From NCBI GenBank assembly GCA_023404095.1, contig JAEYDD010000057.1:62001-126000 (forward strand): 64,000 bases of DNA, written 5' to 3'. Below the pieces are notes generated by a model. That model worked only from the letters and a program-made list of their open reading frames with translations, was not told the origin of the DNA and did not search any database. Shown here piece by piece: positions 36,309 through 44,460 of this stretch (positions are counted from its first letter, which is position 1; every line of letters begins with the position of its first letter). This stretch comes from Pseudomonadota bacterium. GTDB lineage: Bacteria > Pseudomonadota > Alphaproteobacteria > Rhizobiales > Rhizobiaceae. The position numbers were made by a program, and so were the translations under genes.

Positions 36309-37504
36309 CGGGACCTCCTCGTGGCATGCCATGCGGCAATGGACATCAGCGACGAGCCGAGCAGCAGCACGGCGGCGAGCGTGAAAGTCGAGCGCCAGCC
36401 GACCGTGTCGAAGAGCAGGCCGCCGAGGGATGCGCCGGCCGTGATCGCAAGCTGGATAACAGCCACCTGCATGCCGCCGCCCGCTTCCGCGTCGTCGGGA
36501 AGTGCCCGGCTCAACCATGTTCCCCAGCCGACCGGAGCGGCGGTTCCGAGGAAACCCCATCCTGCCAGCGACAGGAGCACGGCGAGCTTCATCTCGCCAA
36601 ACCCGATCATGGCGCCTGCAATGCAGGCCATCAGCAGCGGGATGGCAACGAGGATGCTGAACAGTCGGCGGGACAGGAGCTTTCCGATGACCCATGTGCC
36701 GACCGCTCCGGCCAAACCCATCACCAGAAGGGCAACGGAAAGGGTTTCGATCTCCAGTCGGGTGACCGTTTCCAGGAACGGCCTCAGATAGGTGAAGAGC
36801 GCGAACTGGCCCATGAAGAGGAGCAGGATAGCCGCCATGCCGAGCGCGACGGTTTGACGTCCAAGAAGCCGGAAAACGTTTCCTGATCCTTCTTCGCGCG
36901 GCGAAAGGCTGGGCAGGCTCATCCACTGCCAGACAAGAGCGAGCAGCGCCATCGGCACGACGAGGAAGAAGGCACCGCGCCAGCCGATGTGGGCGCCGAG
37001 CAGGCTGCCGAGCGGGGCGGAGATCGTCGCGGCGATGGCATTGCCGGCGTTGAGTAGCGCGAGCGCCTTTGGCACCTGGTCGGTATCGACGAGACGCATC
37101 ACGATCGATGTCGACAGGGACCAGAAGCCGCCGATTGAGACGCCGAGCAGCGCTCGGCCGAGCATCAGGATCGGGTAGGATGGGGCGAAGGTGACGAGGA
37201 CGCCGGACAACATCAGCAGCGCGGTCAAGGCCAGCAAGAGCAGGCGCCGGTCAAGTCGGCCGGCCACCGTGGCGATGGACAAGCTCGTGATCACCGCGAA
37301 GATCCCGGAGATCGAAATCGCCTGACCGGTATTCCCTTCCGAAACGCCTAGGTCGGCCGCGATCGGGGTTAGCAGGCTGACGGGCATGAACTCCGACGCG
37401 ATCAGCACGAATACGCACAGCGTCATGGAGAGAACGGCTCCCCATGCCGAGGGTTTCCGTTCGATGTTGTCCATGGTGAGCGTCATTGCTTCGTCCTGAA
37501 TCAT
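36305..37504 (-). CDS. MFS transporter (AraJ/NepI-like efflux)
   Basis: A 399-residue protein with about 12 spans, beginning SMTLCVFVLIASEFMPVSLLTPIAADLGVSEG, the N-terminal form of the sugar-efflux/DHA1 type (SotB, AraJ, NepI). The motif A region is around GRLDRRLLLL. Probably an exporter of a small molecule. Alternative starts at 37486 (with AGGAC before it) and 37474 are possible. Divergent from a LysR gene that most likely regulates it. Confidence 0.9.
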   Translation of the reverse strand: MIQDEAMTLTMDNIERKPSAWGAVLSMTLCVFVLIASEFMPVSLLTPIAADLGVSEGNTGQAISISGIFAVITSLSIATVAGRLDRRLLLLALTALLMLSGVLVTFAPSYPILMLGRALLGVSIGGFWSLSTSIVMRLVDTDQVPKALALLNAGNAIAATISAPLGSLLGAHIGWRGAFFLVVPMALLALVWQWMSLPSLSPREEGSGNVFRLLGRQTVALGMAAILLLFMGQFALFTYLRPFLETVTRLEIETLSVALLVMGLAGAVGTWVIGKLLSRRLFSILVAIPLLMACIAGAMIGFGEMKLAVLLSLAGWGFLGTAAPVGWGTWLSRALPDDAEAGGGMQVAVIQLAITAGASLGGLLFDTVGWRSTFTLAAVLLLGSSLMSIAAWHATRRSR

Positions 37505-37606
37505 CTCTGTTCGACGTTGCGCTGAAGATAGTCCTCACCTACTTTTCGGATAAGGAGGACTAATCCGCATGGACCTATCGAGTTTCAACATGAATAGGAT
37601 ACGCAG

Positions 37607-38506
37607 ATGCAACGCGAGGACGTGAAGGATTTGTTGTGGTTCCTGGAGGTCGCGAAAGAAGGGAGCTTCACCAAGGCAGCCGCAAACCTTGCGACGTCCC
37701 AATCTACCCTCAGTCACACAATCAAGCAGTTGGAGGCCCGCATCGGCGTCCGTCTTCTTACAAGGACGACCCGCAGCGTCGCGACGACGGAAGCTGGAGA
37801 ACGCCTGTTCAGATCGATCTTGCCTCGGTTTGAGGGCATCGAAGCGGATCTTGGAGATCTGGTCGCTTTCCGCGAGAAGCCCTCCGGCACCGTCAGGCTG
37901 ACCTTGTCCGATCATGCTCTGCAGACAACCGTATGGCCAAAGTTATCGGGCGTTCTCGACGAATATCCCGACGTAAAGCTGGAGCTCTACGCCGACAACG
38001 GCATGCGCAACATCGTGGAGGAGCGCTTCGATGCCGGCGTTCGCCTTGGGGAAAACGTCGACAAGGATATGATCGCCGTCCGGATCGGTCCTGACTGGCG
38101 GCTCCGCGCAGTCGCTTCCCCAAAATACTTCGCCAGACGCGGGCGTCCTCAGGTGCCTCAGGATCTAGTGGGTCACGTCTGCATCAACATTCGCCAGGCA
38201 ACGCTCGGCGGCTTCTACGCCTGGGAGTTCGAAAAGGACGGCCGGGAACTGCGGGTGCGGGTGGATGGCCAGTTAAGTTTCAACTCCTCGATTTCGCAGG
38301 TAGAGGCAGCGGTCTCGGGCTTCGGCATCGCCTATGTTCCTGACAACCTTGTCGAGGAGCATATTGCCGATGGCCGTTTGCAAGCTGTCTTGGATGATTG
38401 GAGCCACCCCTTCACCGGCTACCATCTCTACTATCCCAGCAGACGTCAGATGTCGCCTGCCATGGCGGTGATCGTGGACGCTCTTCGGCAGCGCGCAACG
38501 ATTTGA
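37607..38506 (+). CDS. LysR-family regulator
   Basis: A 299-residue LTTR with an N-terminal HTH (about 5-65; FLEVAKEGSFTKAAANLATSQSTLSHTIKQLEARIGVRLLTRTTRSVATTEAG) and a periplasmic-binding-like effector domain (about 90-295). The RTTRSVATTEAG form is the aliphatic/aromatic-effector subgroup often controlling efflux or detoxification. Divergent from the MFS gene (102-base gap), which is its probable target along with the downstream exported proteins. Start at ATG 37607; the site TAAGGAGG lies about 56 bases upstream. Confidence 0.93.
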   Translation: MQREDVKDLLWFLEVAKEGSFTKAAANLATSQSTLSHTIKQLEARIGVRLLTRTTRSVATTEAGERLFRSILPRFEGIEADLGDLVAFREKPSGTVRLTLSDHALQTTVWPKLSGVLDEYPDVKLELYADNGMRNIVEERFDAGVRLGENVDKDMIAVRIGPDWRLRAVASPKYFARRGRPQVPQDLVGHVCINIRQATLGGFYAWEFEKDGRELRVRVDGQLSFNSSISQVEAAVSGFGIAYVPDNLVEEHIADGRLQAVLDDWSHPFTGYHLYYPSRRQMSPAMAVIVDALRQRATI

Positions 38507-38719
38507 GTTGAGTGAACTTCAGCCACCGGCCGGATAACAAGGTCTCCAGCCTGCTGTTCCGCGCGACAGCGGAGGAGGGCCGGACGGTTCAGTTTGAAGG
38601 CCGGTTCCAGTGGAGCCGCAGGTGGCGTTTGGATATATGAAGCGGTTCCGATGAACTGATGGCGATCACCAATGCAATGCATGGCCGCATCGCCACATTC
38701 CGGCAAGGTATGCAAATAG

Positions 38720-38757
38720 GGATCGCAGCGGACCATCTGGCCCGCTGCGATCCTTCT
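38720..38757 (-). terminator. Terminator after the tct operon
   Basis: GGATCGCAGCGG (38720-38731) and CCGCTGCGATCC (38742-38753) pair over 12 bp with a 10-base loop, just after the tctA stop on the minus strand. The interval 38507-38760 holds no gene I can support; only this hairpin is clear. Confidence 0.7.
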
Positions 38758-38760
38758 TAG

Positions 38761-40266
38761 TTACGCGTCCTTGAAGACGTCCTCTCGGCCGCGTCGCATC
38801 GAGGGCGAGATGGCGACGATGAGGGCCATCATGCCGACCGCAAGGAGGGTGGCGGAAAGCGGCGACTGAATGAAGGTCAGCGGGCTTCCATCCGAGATGA
38901 TCAGCGACTGCCGCAGCTTTTCTTCCAGCAACCGCCCGAGCACGAAGCCGAGGGCAAGCGGTGCCGGTTCGAAATCGAGCTTGTACAGCGCATAGCCGAC
39001 GAAGCCGAAGAAGGCAGCCATCATCACCTGGGCGGCATCGTTGGCGATCGAGTAGAGGCCGATGCAGCAGAAGCAGACGATGGCAGGGAAGAGCAGGCGA
39101 TAAGGGACGCGCAGGAGCTTCACCCAGAGCCCGATCAGCGGCAGGTTGATGATCACCAGCATCAGGTTGCCGATCCACATCGAAGCGACCAGTCCCCAGA
39201 AGAGTTCCGGATTGCGTTCGATCACCTGCGGACCCGGGACGATACCCTGGATCATCATCGCACCGACCATCAGGGCCATGACCGCATTCGGCGGCAGTCC
39301 GAGGGTGAGCAGCGGGATGAAGGACGTCTGCGCGCCGGCATTGTTGGCACTTTCCGGCCCGGCGACCGCGGCTGGTGCGCCCTGGCCGAAATCCTGAGGT
39401 CGCTTTGAAAGGCGCTTCTCCACGGCATAGCTCGCGAAGGGTCCAAGGATAGCGCCATTGCCCGGCAGGACGCCCAGAATGGAGCCGAGGAAAGTGCCGC
39501 GGGCGATGGGTGCAAGATTTTCGCGCAACTCTCGAAGCGTTGGCCAGAGGCGGCCGATCCGGCTGCGCACGACATCGCGCGTTTCGGGATCGGCGAGATT
39601 CTTGAAGATTTCGCCGAAGCCGAAGATGCCCATGGCGAGCACGACGAACTCGATGCCGTCATGCAGCATCTCGAGATCGAAGGTCATGCGCTCGCGCCCG
39701 GTTTCCATGTCGGCCCCGACACAGGAGAGAAGGATGCCGACGACGATCATGGCGATTGCCTTGATCAGCGAGCCGCGGGCCAGAACGACAGCGAAGACCA
39801 GGCCCATGATCATCAGCGAGAAATACTCTGCTGGACCGAACAGCAAGCCCATTCGGGTCATCGGTACGCCGAGTGCTGCAATCACGATGGTTGCGGCGGT
39901 GCCGGCAATGAAGGAGCCGATGGCGGCGAGGCCGAGTGCGAGGCCGGCTTGTCCCTTCTGGGCCATCTTGTGGCCGTCGATCGCCGTGACGACCGCGGTT
40001 GCCTCGCCCGGAATGTTGACCAGGATGGCGGTAGTGGAGCCGCCATACTGGGCGCCGTAATAGATGCCGGCGAGCATGATCAGCGAGCCTGTCGGATCGA
40101 GCGACAGGGTTACAGGCAGCAGGATCGCGATCGTCGCGACCGGACCGACGCCGGGGAGGACGCCGACCAGCGTGCCGATCAGGCAGCCGATGAAGCAGAG
40201 CGCCACATTGTTGAGCGTGAGCGCTACGGACAGGCCGAGGCCTAGATTGTTGAAAACGTCAAGCAT
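38761..40266 (-). CDS. tctA: Tripartite tricarboxylate transporter large permease TctA
   Basis: A 501-residue membrane protein with about 11-12 spans and the two TctA signature loops: GVLPGVGPVATIAILLPVTLSLDP and GGSTTAILVNIPGEATAVVTAIDGHKMAQKGQAGLALG. It couples ion flow to import of a dicarboxylate or tricarboxylate brought by TctC. It begins 2 bases after the TctB gene. The small-molecule substrate in this operon is unknown but probably relates to the adjacent PrpF-type isomerase. Confidence 0.95.
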   Translation of the reverse strand: MLDVFNNLGLGLSVALTLNNVALCFIGCLIGTLVGVLPGVGPVATIAILLPVTLSLDPTGSLIMLAGIYYGAQYGGSTTAILVNIPGEATAVVTAIDGHKMAQKGQAGLALGLAAIGSFIAGTAATIVIAALGVPMTRMGLLFGPAEYFSLMIMGLVFAVVLARGSLIKAIAMIVVGILLSCVGADMETGRERMTFDLEMLHDGIEFVVLAMGIFGFGEIFKNLADPETRDVVRSRIGRLWPTLRELRENLAPIARGTFLGSILGVLPGNGAILGPFASYAVEKRLSKRPQDFGQGAPAAVAGPESANNAGAQTSFIPLLTLGLPPNAVMALMVGAMMIQGIVPGPQVIERNPELFWGLVASMWIGNLMLVIINLPLIGLWVKLLRVPYRLLFPAIVCFCCIGLYSIANDAAQVMMAAFFGFVGYALYKLDFEPAPLALGFVLGRLLEEKLRQSLIISDGSPLTFIQSPLSATLLAVGMMALIVAISPSMRRGREDVFKDA

Positions 40267-40267
40267 C

Positions 40268-40789
40268 TCAGTATCCTAGCAGCCAGGGCGCCACGGGAAC
40301 CGAAAGGCCGAGCGCGTAGCGGAACAGCCCGATACAGAAGGCCGTCAGCACGACCGCGAAGACGAGCAGTTCGGGAAGGCGGGAATCGCGTGCGGCAAGG
40401 CCGGATGCGATGATTGCCAGTGGGCATGCCACCGCCATCCCGAGGCTCGGGATGGCGATCGGACCGAGGTGATAGCCACGGATCGTGATGGCAAACAGGA
40501 TGACACCGAGGACAACAGGAATAGTTTCCCGGATCGCCCAGTGGCCTGTCGAGGGACCGGGATCCTTGAGGCTGAGGGCGATCTGGAGAGCGCCAAGCCC
40601 GACGATTATGAGCGAGAGGACGCGGGGCATGAGCCCCGAGCCGACGCCGTCGCTGGTCATGAAGGGCAAGTCTGCACCACCCCAGAGACCGAGGCCTCCG
40701 AGAGCCAGAAGCACGAGGCCGGCAATTCTCTCCCGTCCCTGCCACCCGTTCGCGGCTGGCGGTTCCGTATTGGTCGTGACGTCCTGCAT
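40268..40789 (-). CDS. tctB: Tripartite tricarboxylate transporter small permease TctB
   Basis: A 173-residue membrane protein with about four hydrophobic segments (e.g. RIAGLVLLALGGLGLWGGADL; VLSLIIVGLGALQIALSL). It belongs to the poorly conserved TctB family, which assists TctA. Position between tctC and tctA, each only 1-2 bases away, supports the call more than the sequence does. Confidence 0.9.
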   Translation of the reverse strand: MQDVTTNTEPPAANGWQGRERIAGLVLLALGGLGLWGGADLPFMTSDGVGSGLMPRVLSLIIVGLGALQIALSLKDPGPSTGHWAIRETIPVVLGVILFAITIRGYHLGPIAIPSLGMAVACPLAIIASGLAARDSRLPELLVFAVVLTAFCIGLFRYALGLSVPVAPWLLGY

Positions 40790-40790
40790 G

Positions 40791-41771
40791 TCATTCGACC
40801 CTGATGTCGGCGGCCTTCACGACCTCACCCCAACGGGCGCGTTCCTTGGCCATGAAGTCGGCAAAGGCCTCAGCACCCATGGTTGAGGCCACGGCACCGT
40901 CGTTCTTCAGTTTGTCGAGAACCGCGGCATCGCCAAGTGTCTCCGCGGTTGCCTTCTCGAGTTTCGCCTTGACCTCTGCCGCCATGCCCTTGGGGCCGAC
41001 GAGACCATACCAGGCCGATGCGGTGTAGCCAGCAACCCCGGCTTCGATGGCTGTTGGAACGTTGGGAAGGGTTTCGAACCGCTTGTCGCCGGTGACGGCA
41101 AGGGCCTTCAGCGTGCCGCTTTCAATGAGGCCAATGGCGGACGGAATGGTCGTGACCATGAAGTCGATATGTCCGCCGACGAGATCGTTCACCGCGGGGC
41201 CAGCGCCCTTGTAGGGAACATGCTTCACCTTGATCCCGGCGGTCTGGCCGAGCAACAGCGCGCCGAGATGGCTGGCCGAAGCATTGCCTGCAGAACCGTA
41301 GACCAGTTCCTTGGTCTTCGCTGCCTCGATCAGTTCGCCGAGCGAGTTGACCTGGAGACGCGGACCGACGACGACCACGAGCGATGCATCGGCGATCATG
41401 GCGATGGGGTCGAGCGCTTCTGCCGGATCGGCCTTCAGATTGAAGATGTGCGGATTGACCACCATCGGGCCCTGGTTGCCGATGAGCAGCGTGTACCCGT
41501 CCGGGTCTGCCGATGCAGCCACTTCCGTGCCGATATTGGCAGCTGCACCGGGCCGGTTTTCGACGATCACGCGGCCATCAAGCGCCTTTTCCAGGCGAGC
41601 GGCAAAGACGCGTGCGATCGCATCAGTGCCGCCACCGGCGGCGTAGGATACGACCAGGGTGATTGGTTTGGACGGATAGGCATCCTGGGCCAGGCCGGAG
41701 CCTGCGACGGAAAAGGCGAGTGCCGAGCTGCACAGGGAAAGCACGAGGCGGCGGGTCATTGTCATGGGCAT
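40791..41771 (-). CDS. tctC: Tripartite tricarboxylate transporter binding protein TctC
   Basis: A 326-residue periplasmic protein with a Sec signal (RRLVLSLCSSALAFSVAGSGLAQD). The mature start YPSKPITLVVSYAAGGGTDAIARV and the DPDGYTLLIGNQG block are TctC signatures (Bug-type solute-binding protein). GGAGGAG lies about 8 bases upstream of ATG 41771. First gene of the tct operon and downstream of the PrpF-like gene. Confidence 0.94.
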   Translation of the reverse strand: MPMTMTRRLVLSLCSSALAFSVAGSGLAQDAYPSKPITLVVSYAAGGGTDAIARVFAARLEKALDGRVIVENRPGAAANIGTEVAASADPDGYTLLIGNQGPMVVNPHIFNLKADPAEALDPIAMIADASLVVVVGPRLQVNSLGELIEAAKTKELVYGSAGNASASHLGALLLGQTAGIKVKHVPYKGAGPAVNDLVGGHIDFMVTTIPSAIGLIESGTLKALAVTGDKRFETLPNVPTAIEAGVAGYTASAWYGLVGPKGMAAEVKAKLEKATAETLGDAAVLDKLKNDGAVASTMGAEAFADFMAKERARWGEVVKAADIRVE

Positions 41772-41802
41772 TTCTGATCTCCTCCCGAGTCAAGTATGGC
41801 AT

Positions 41803-42906
41803 TCACTTCGAGGCGACGCGATAGTCTGAAACCATCGGATCGCGTTTGCGGACGAGCGCCGCGCCTTCAAACAGCCGTCGGCTGGTTCTCATCACCGAGA
41901 CCGTTGGACTGTTGTCTCCCTGGGCCTTCTCGATACGAACGCGGAGAAGACCTGTCGGATGCTCCCAAGCCAGCGAAGCGGGCAGGGTCAAATTTGGAAC
42001 ATGTTGCCCGACGAGGCTTGTGGGGATGGTGGCCGCAAGCCCGAGGCTGACAGCACCGGTCGTTGCCAGCGCCGTGTGACAGGTCGCAGGCGTGAAATAG
42101 CGGACGGCGAGATCACCGTCGCGACGCGGGGCGCCGATCAGGAGCGGCTTTGGCAACACCGATTGGCTTACATCGCCGAGTCCCATCATCCGTCCAGCCT
42201 CGCGCCGCACGGTTTCGAGTCGGGTCAGGAAGGCTGTGTCGGCATCGAGCGCCGCTGCCGGTTCGGAACCGGTGAAGCCGAAATCCGAGGCGCGCACCAC
42301 GACGAGCGGCGTTGCGCCATCGACCAGCGTGGCGTCGATGTCGAGCACCCGGTCGACGGCGTTTCCGGTCGGCAGGAGCTTGCCGGTCTTGGCCCCGATC
42401 GCATTGCGGAAGGCGAGATACACTGGGGCTGCGGTTCCTGGGACGCCGTCGATCTGCGCCTCGCCCTGATAGACGAGCTGACCATGCGGGGTGCGCACCC
42501 TAGCCTCGATGATCTTGCCGGTGTTGACGTTATGCACGCGAATGAGCGTTTCGCCGGCCTGTGCGGTCACAAGCCCGGCTTCGATGGCAAAGGGGCCGAC
42601 GGCCGAAAGCATGTTGCCGCAATTGGGGGCCGTATCGACTGATTTCTCCAGGACCTTCACCTGAGCGAACAGGTAGTCGACGTCCGCTTCCGGATGGGAA
42701 GAAGGACCGACGATCGCAACCTTGCTGCTCAGAGAATTGCCGCCGCCGATGCCGTCGATCTGCAGGGCGTGGCCGGAGCCCATGATTTCCAGAAGGAGAC
42801 GATCGCGCTCGGCCGGGTCGACCGGGAGATCGCGGGACAGGAAAAAGGGCCCCTTCGACGTTCCGCCGCGCATCATCACGCAGGGTATCCTGATCAAGTC
42901 GTCCAT
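41803..42906 (-). CDS. PrpF-family isomerase (4-oxalomesaconate tautomerase/methylaconitate isomerase type)
   Basis: A 367-residue protein of the PrpF/diaminopimelate-epimerase fold. It starts LIRIPCVMMRGGTSKGPFF, the family hallmark, and has DTAPNCGNML (cysteine near residue 96) and ATCHTALATTGA, two cysteines that are typical catalytic acid/base candidates. Members interconvert unsaturated tricarboxylates: methylaconitate in the 2-methylcitrate cycle or 4-oxalomesaconate in gallate breakdown. It precedes the tct genes by 31 bases on the same strand, so the transporter probably feeds a related tricarboxylate. GGAGG precedes ATG. Confidence 0.9.
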   Translation of the reverse strand: MDDLIRIPCVMMRGGTSKGPFFLSRDLPVDPAERDRLLLEIMGSGHALQIDGIGGGNSLSSKVAIVGPSSHPEADVDYLFAQVKVLEKSVDTAPNCGNMLSAVGPFAIEAGLVTAQAGETLIRVHNVNTGKIIEARVRTPHGQLVYQGEAQIDGVPGTAAPVYLAFRNAIGAKTGKLLPTGNAVDRVLDIDATLVDGATPLVVVRASDFGFTGSEPAAALDADTAFLTRLETVRREAGRMMGLGDVSQSVLPKPLLIGAPRRDGDLAVRYFTPATCHTALATTGAVSLGLAATIPTSLVGQHVPNLTLPASLAWEHPTGLLRVRIEKAQGDNSPTVSVMRTSRRLFEGAALVRKRDPMVSDYRVASK

Positions 42907-42995
42907 TCGGTCTCATCCTCCAGGCCGGTCTCTGCCGGCTGCGAGAGGAGAGTTCTCACGTCATAAATCGGTTGTGAAATGCAAAGAATTGCGCG

Positions 42996-43018
42996 ATTAT
43001 TCCATTATGCGGAATAAT
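42996..43018. promoter_or_regulatory. LysR-type operator across the start codon of its own gene
   Basis: ATTATTCC (42996-43003) and GGAATAAT (43011-43018) are perfect inverted repeats with a 7-base spacer containing the LysR ATG (43007). The inner TCC-N7-GGA has the T-N11-A form of LTTR boxes. It is about 90 bases upstream of the divergent PrpF gene. Confidence 0.6.
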
Positions 43019-43906
43019 TTCGAATTTCTCGATCTAAAGGCTTTTCTTGCCGTCCTCGATCTCGGCTCGTTCAATGAGGCGGCCCGACAGCTGAACCTGT
43101 CACAACCTGCGCTTTCAAGGCGAATCAAGGGATTGGAGGAAGCGGTCGGCGCACAGCTCATCGAGCGAACGACCCGTCATGTGGCGCCGACGCAGATCGG
43201 GCGCGAACTTTTGCCGCTCGTGCGGCGCTTGGTCGATGAATTCGAGGATTCTATCCTCTCGATCAGTGATCTCGGGGGGCGTCATCGCGCACAGGTGACG
43301 ATCGCCTCGGTCCCGACGGCGGCCTTCTACTTTCTTCCCAGGGTTGTGCAATCCTTTAACCAGAAATTCCCCGGCATTCGCTTCCGCATTCTCGATCTGT
43401 CGGCCAACGAGGGGCTCGATGCCGTGGCAAACGGCGAAGTTGAGTTCGGCATCAACATCACCGGTGCGGCGCGCGCCGACCTGAACTTTACGCCCCTGAT
43501 CGAAGATCCGTTCGTGCTTGCATGCCGCCGTGACCATCCGCTGGCGACCGCAAAGTCCCTGACCTGGGCGGACCTCGCAGGCCATCCCCTGATCGGTGTG
43601 AGCAAAACGAGTGGCAATCGCGCCGTTCTCGACAGGGCGCTGACGACCGCCCAGGTGCAGCTCAACTGGTTCTACGAGGTCAACCATCTTTCGACCTCTC
43701 TTGGCTTGGTCGAGGCGGGGCTCGGGATATCTGTGATGCCGAAACTCGCGACCCCACAGTTGGAGCATCCCGTCATTGCCACCGTGCCGCTGAAGGGGCC
43801 TCTGGTCAGCCGCACGATCGGCCTCGTCGAACGCCGCGGCGGTCGCCTGTCGCCGGCTGCGATCCGTTTTCGGGAAATGCTGATCCAGGAATGGACGGAT
43901 TGCTGA
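43007..43906 (+). CDS. LysR-family regulator of the tct/PrpF operon
   Basis: A 299-residue LTTR. HTH at about 5-65 (FLAVLDLGSFNEAARQLNLSQPALSRRIKGLEEAVGAQLIERTTRHVAPTQIG), effector-binding domain about 90-290 (VTIASVPTAAFYFLPRVVQSFNQKFPGIRFRILD). ATG 43007 is chosen because it starts just before the HTH; no ribosome site is visible and the frame extends further upstream without one. Divergent from the PrpF-tct operon, which is its probable target. Confidence 0.9.
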   Translation: MRNNFEFLDLKAFLAVLDLGSFNEAARQLNLSQPALSRRIKGLEEAVGAQLIERTTRHVAPTQIGRELLPLVRRLVDEFEDSILSISDLGGRHRAQVTIASVPTAAFYFLPRVVQSFNQKFPGIRFRILDLSANEGLDAVANGEVEFGINITGAARADLNFTPLIEDPFVLACRRDHPLATAKSLTWADLAGHPLIGVSKTSGNRAVLDRALTTAQVQLNWFYEVNHLSTSLGLVEAGLGISVMPKLATPQLEHPVIATVPLKGPLVSRTIGLVERRGGRLSPAAIRFREMLIQEWTDC

Positions 43907-44460
43907 AGCGGATTGAAGTGGCCGATCGCAGGCCTGGAACGAAGGGTTGGACGCGCTTGACCAATGTCAGCGAACACGGCTCGGCGCTAGCCGTCAGTCT
44001 GTTCTGAGCCCAAGGCGATCATTCGGAGAGGTCCGAGCCAACTCTTCTGCGCAAGTGCAAAAGCCACATACTCTAACGGGATCTGCGCTGCTACCCGAAC
44101 GCCCCGATGCGCAAGGTGCCGCGCGATCGCCGTGAGGATGCCCGCGACGTCGCCAGAGCCATTGCTGGCACACCGGGCTACGAGCGCTCGCGGCATCAAC
44201 CTGCCATCCGTGGATTCCTTCCTCGGTGACTTTCGTACGCCCGCCGGCGCCTGAGACCCTTCACGGAAGCGGAATGTCCGCTGCCAGGACGCCCCATACT
44301 AAAAGCGGGCATCTGAACTCTTCCCTTCGTAGTCTGGGATATAACCGATCGTGTTGAAAAACTAGCCAATGTGATCGGTCGCCACTTTGACCAGAATCAA
44401 GTGCAGCCATCGCGTAATGTGTACACTGCAAGTGGAGGCATCGGATGGGGAGGATTTTCA
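43907..44460. other. 554-base interval without a supported gene
   Basis: No ORF here has a convincing start, ribosome site and family match. A minus-strand frame (43987-44199) reads about 70 residues with protein-like composition (e.g. ARHLAHRGVRVAAQIPLEYVAF) but I recognise no family; it may be a relic. A GTGTTGAAAAACT string near 44351 recalls some insertion sequences, with no inverted repeat or transposase. The 3' end carries a promoter-like TTGA-N6-TCAA site. Confidence 0.4.
44387..44400 (+). promoter_or_regulatory. Fnr/FixK-type box upstream of the first amidohydrolase
   Basis: TTGACCAGAATCAA is a TTGA-N6-TCAA palindrome 60 bases upstream of ATG 44461, in the position of an activator site. 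The outer bases are TTGAC and ATCAA, one mismatch from the TTGAT-N4-ATCAA ideal. Confidence 0.5.

Noticed and set aside
41959..42642. 227-residue plus-strand frame in the PrpF region
   Set aside because: Antisense to a conserved gene; no start signals or recognisable family.
44351..44363. Insertion-sequence end suggested by GTGTTGAAAAACT
   Set aside because: No inverted partner, target duplication or transposase could be found.
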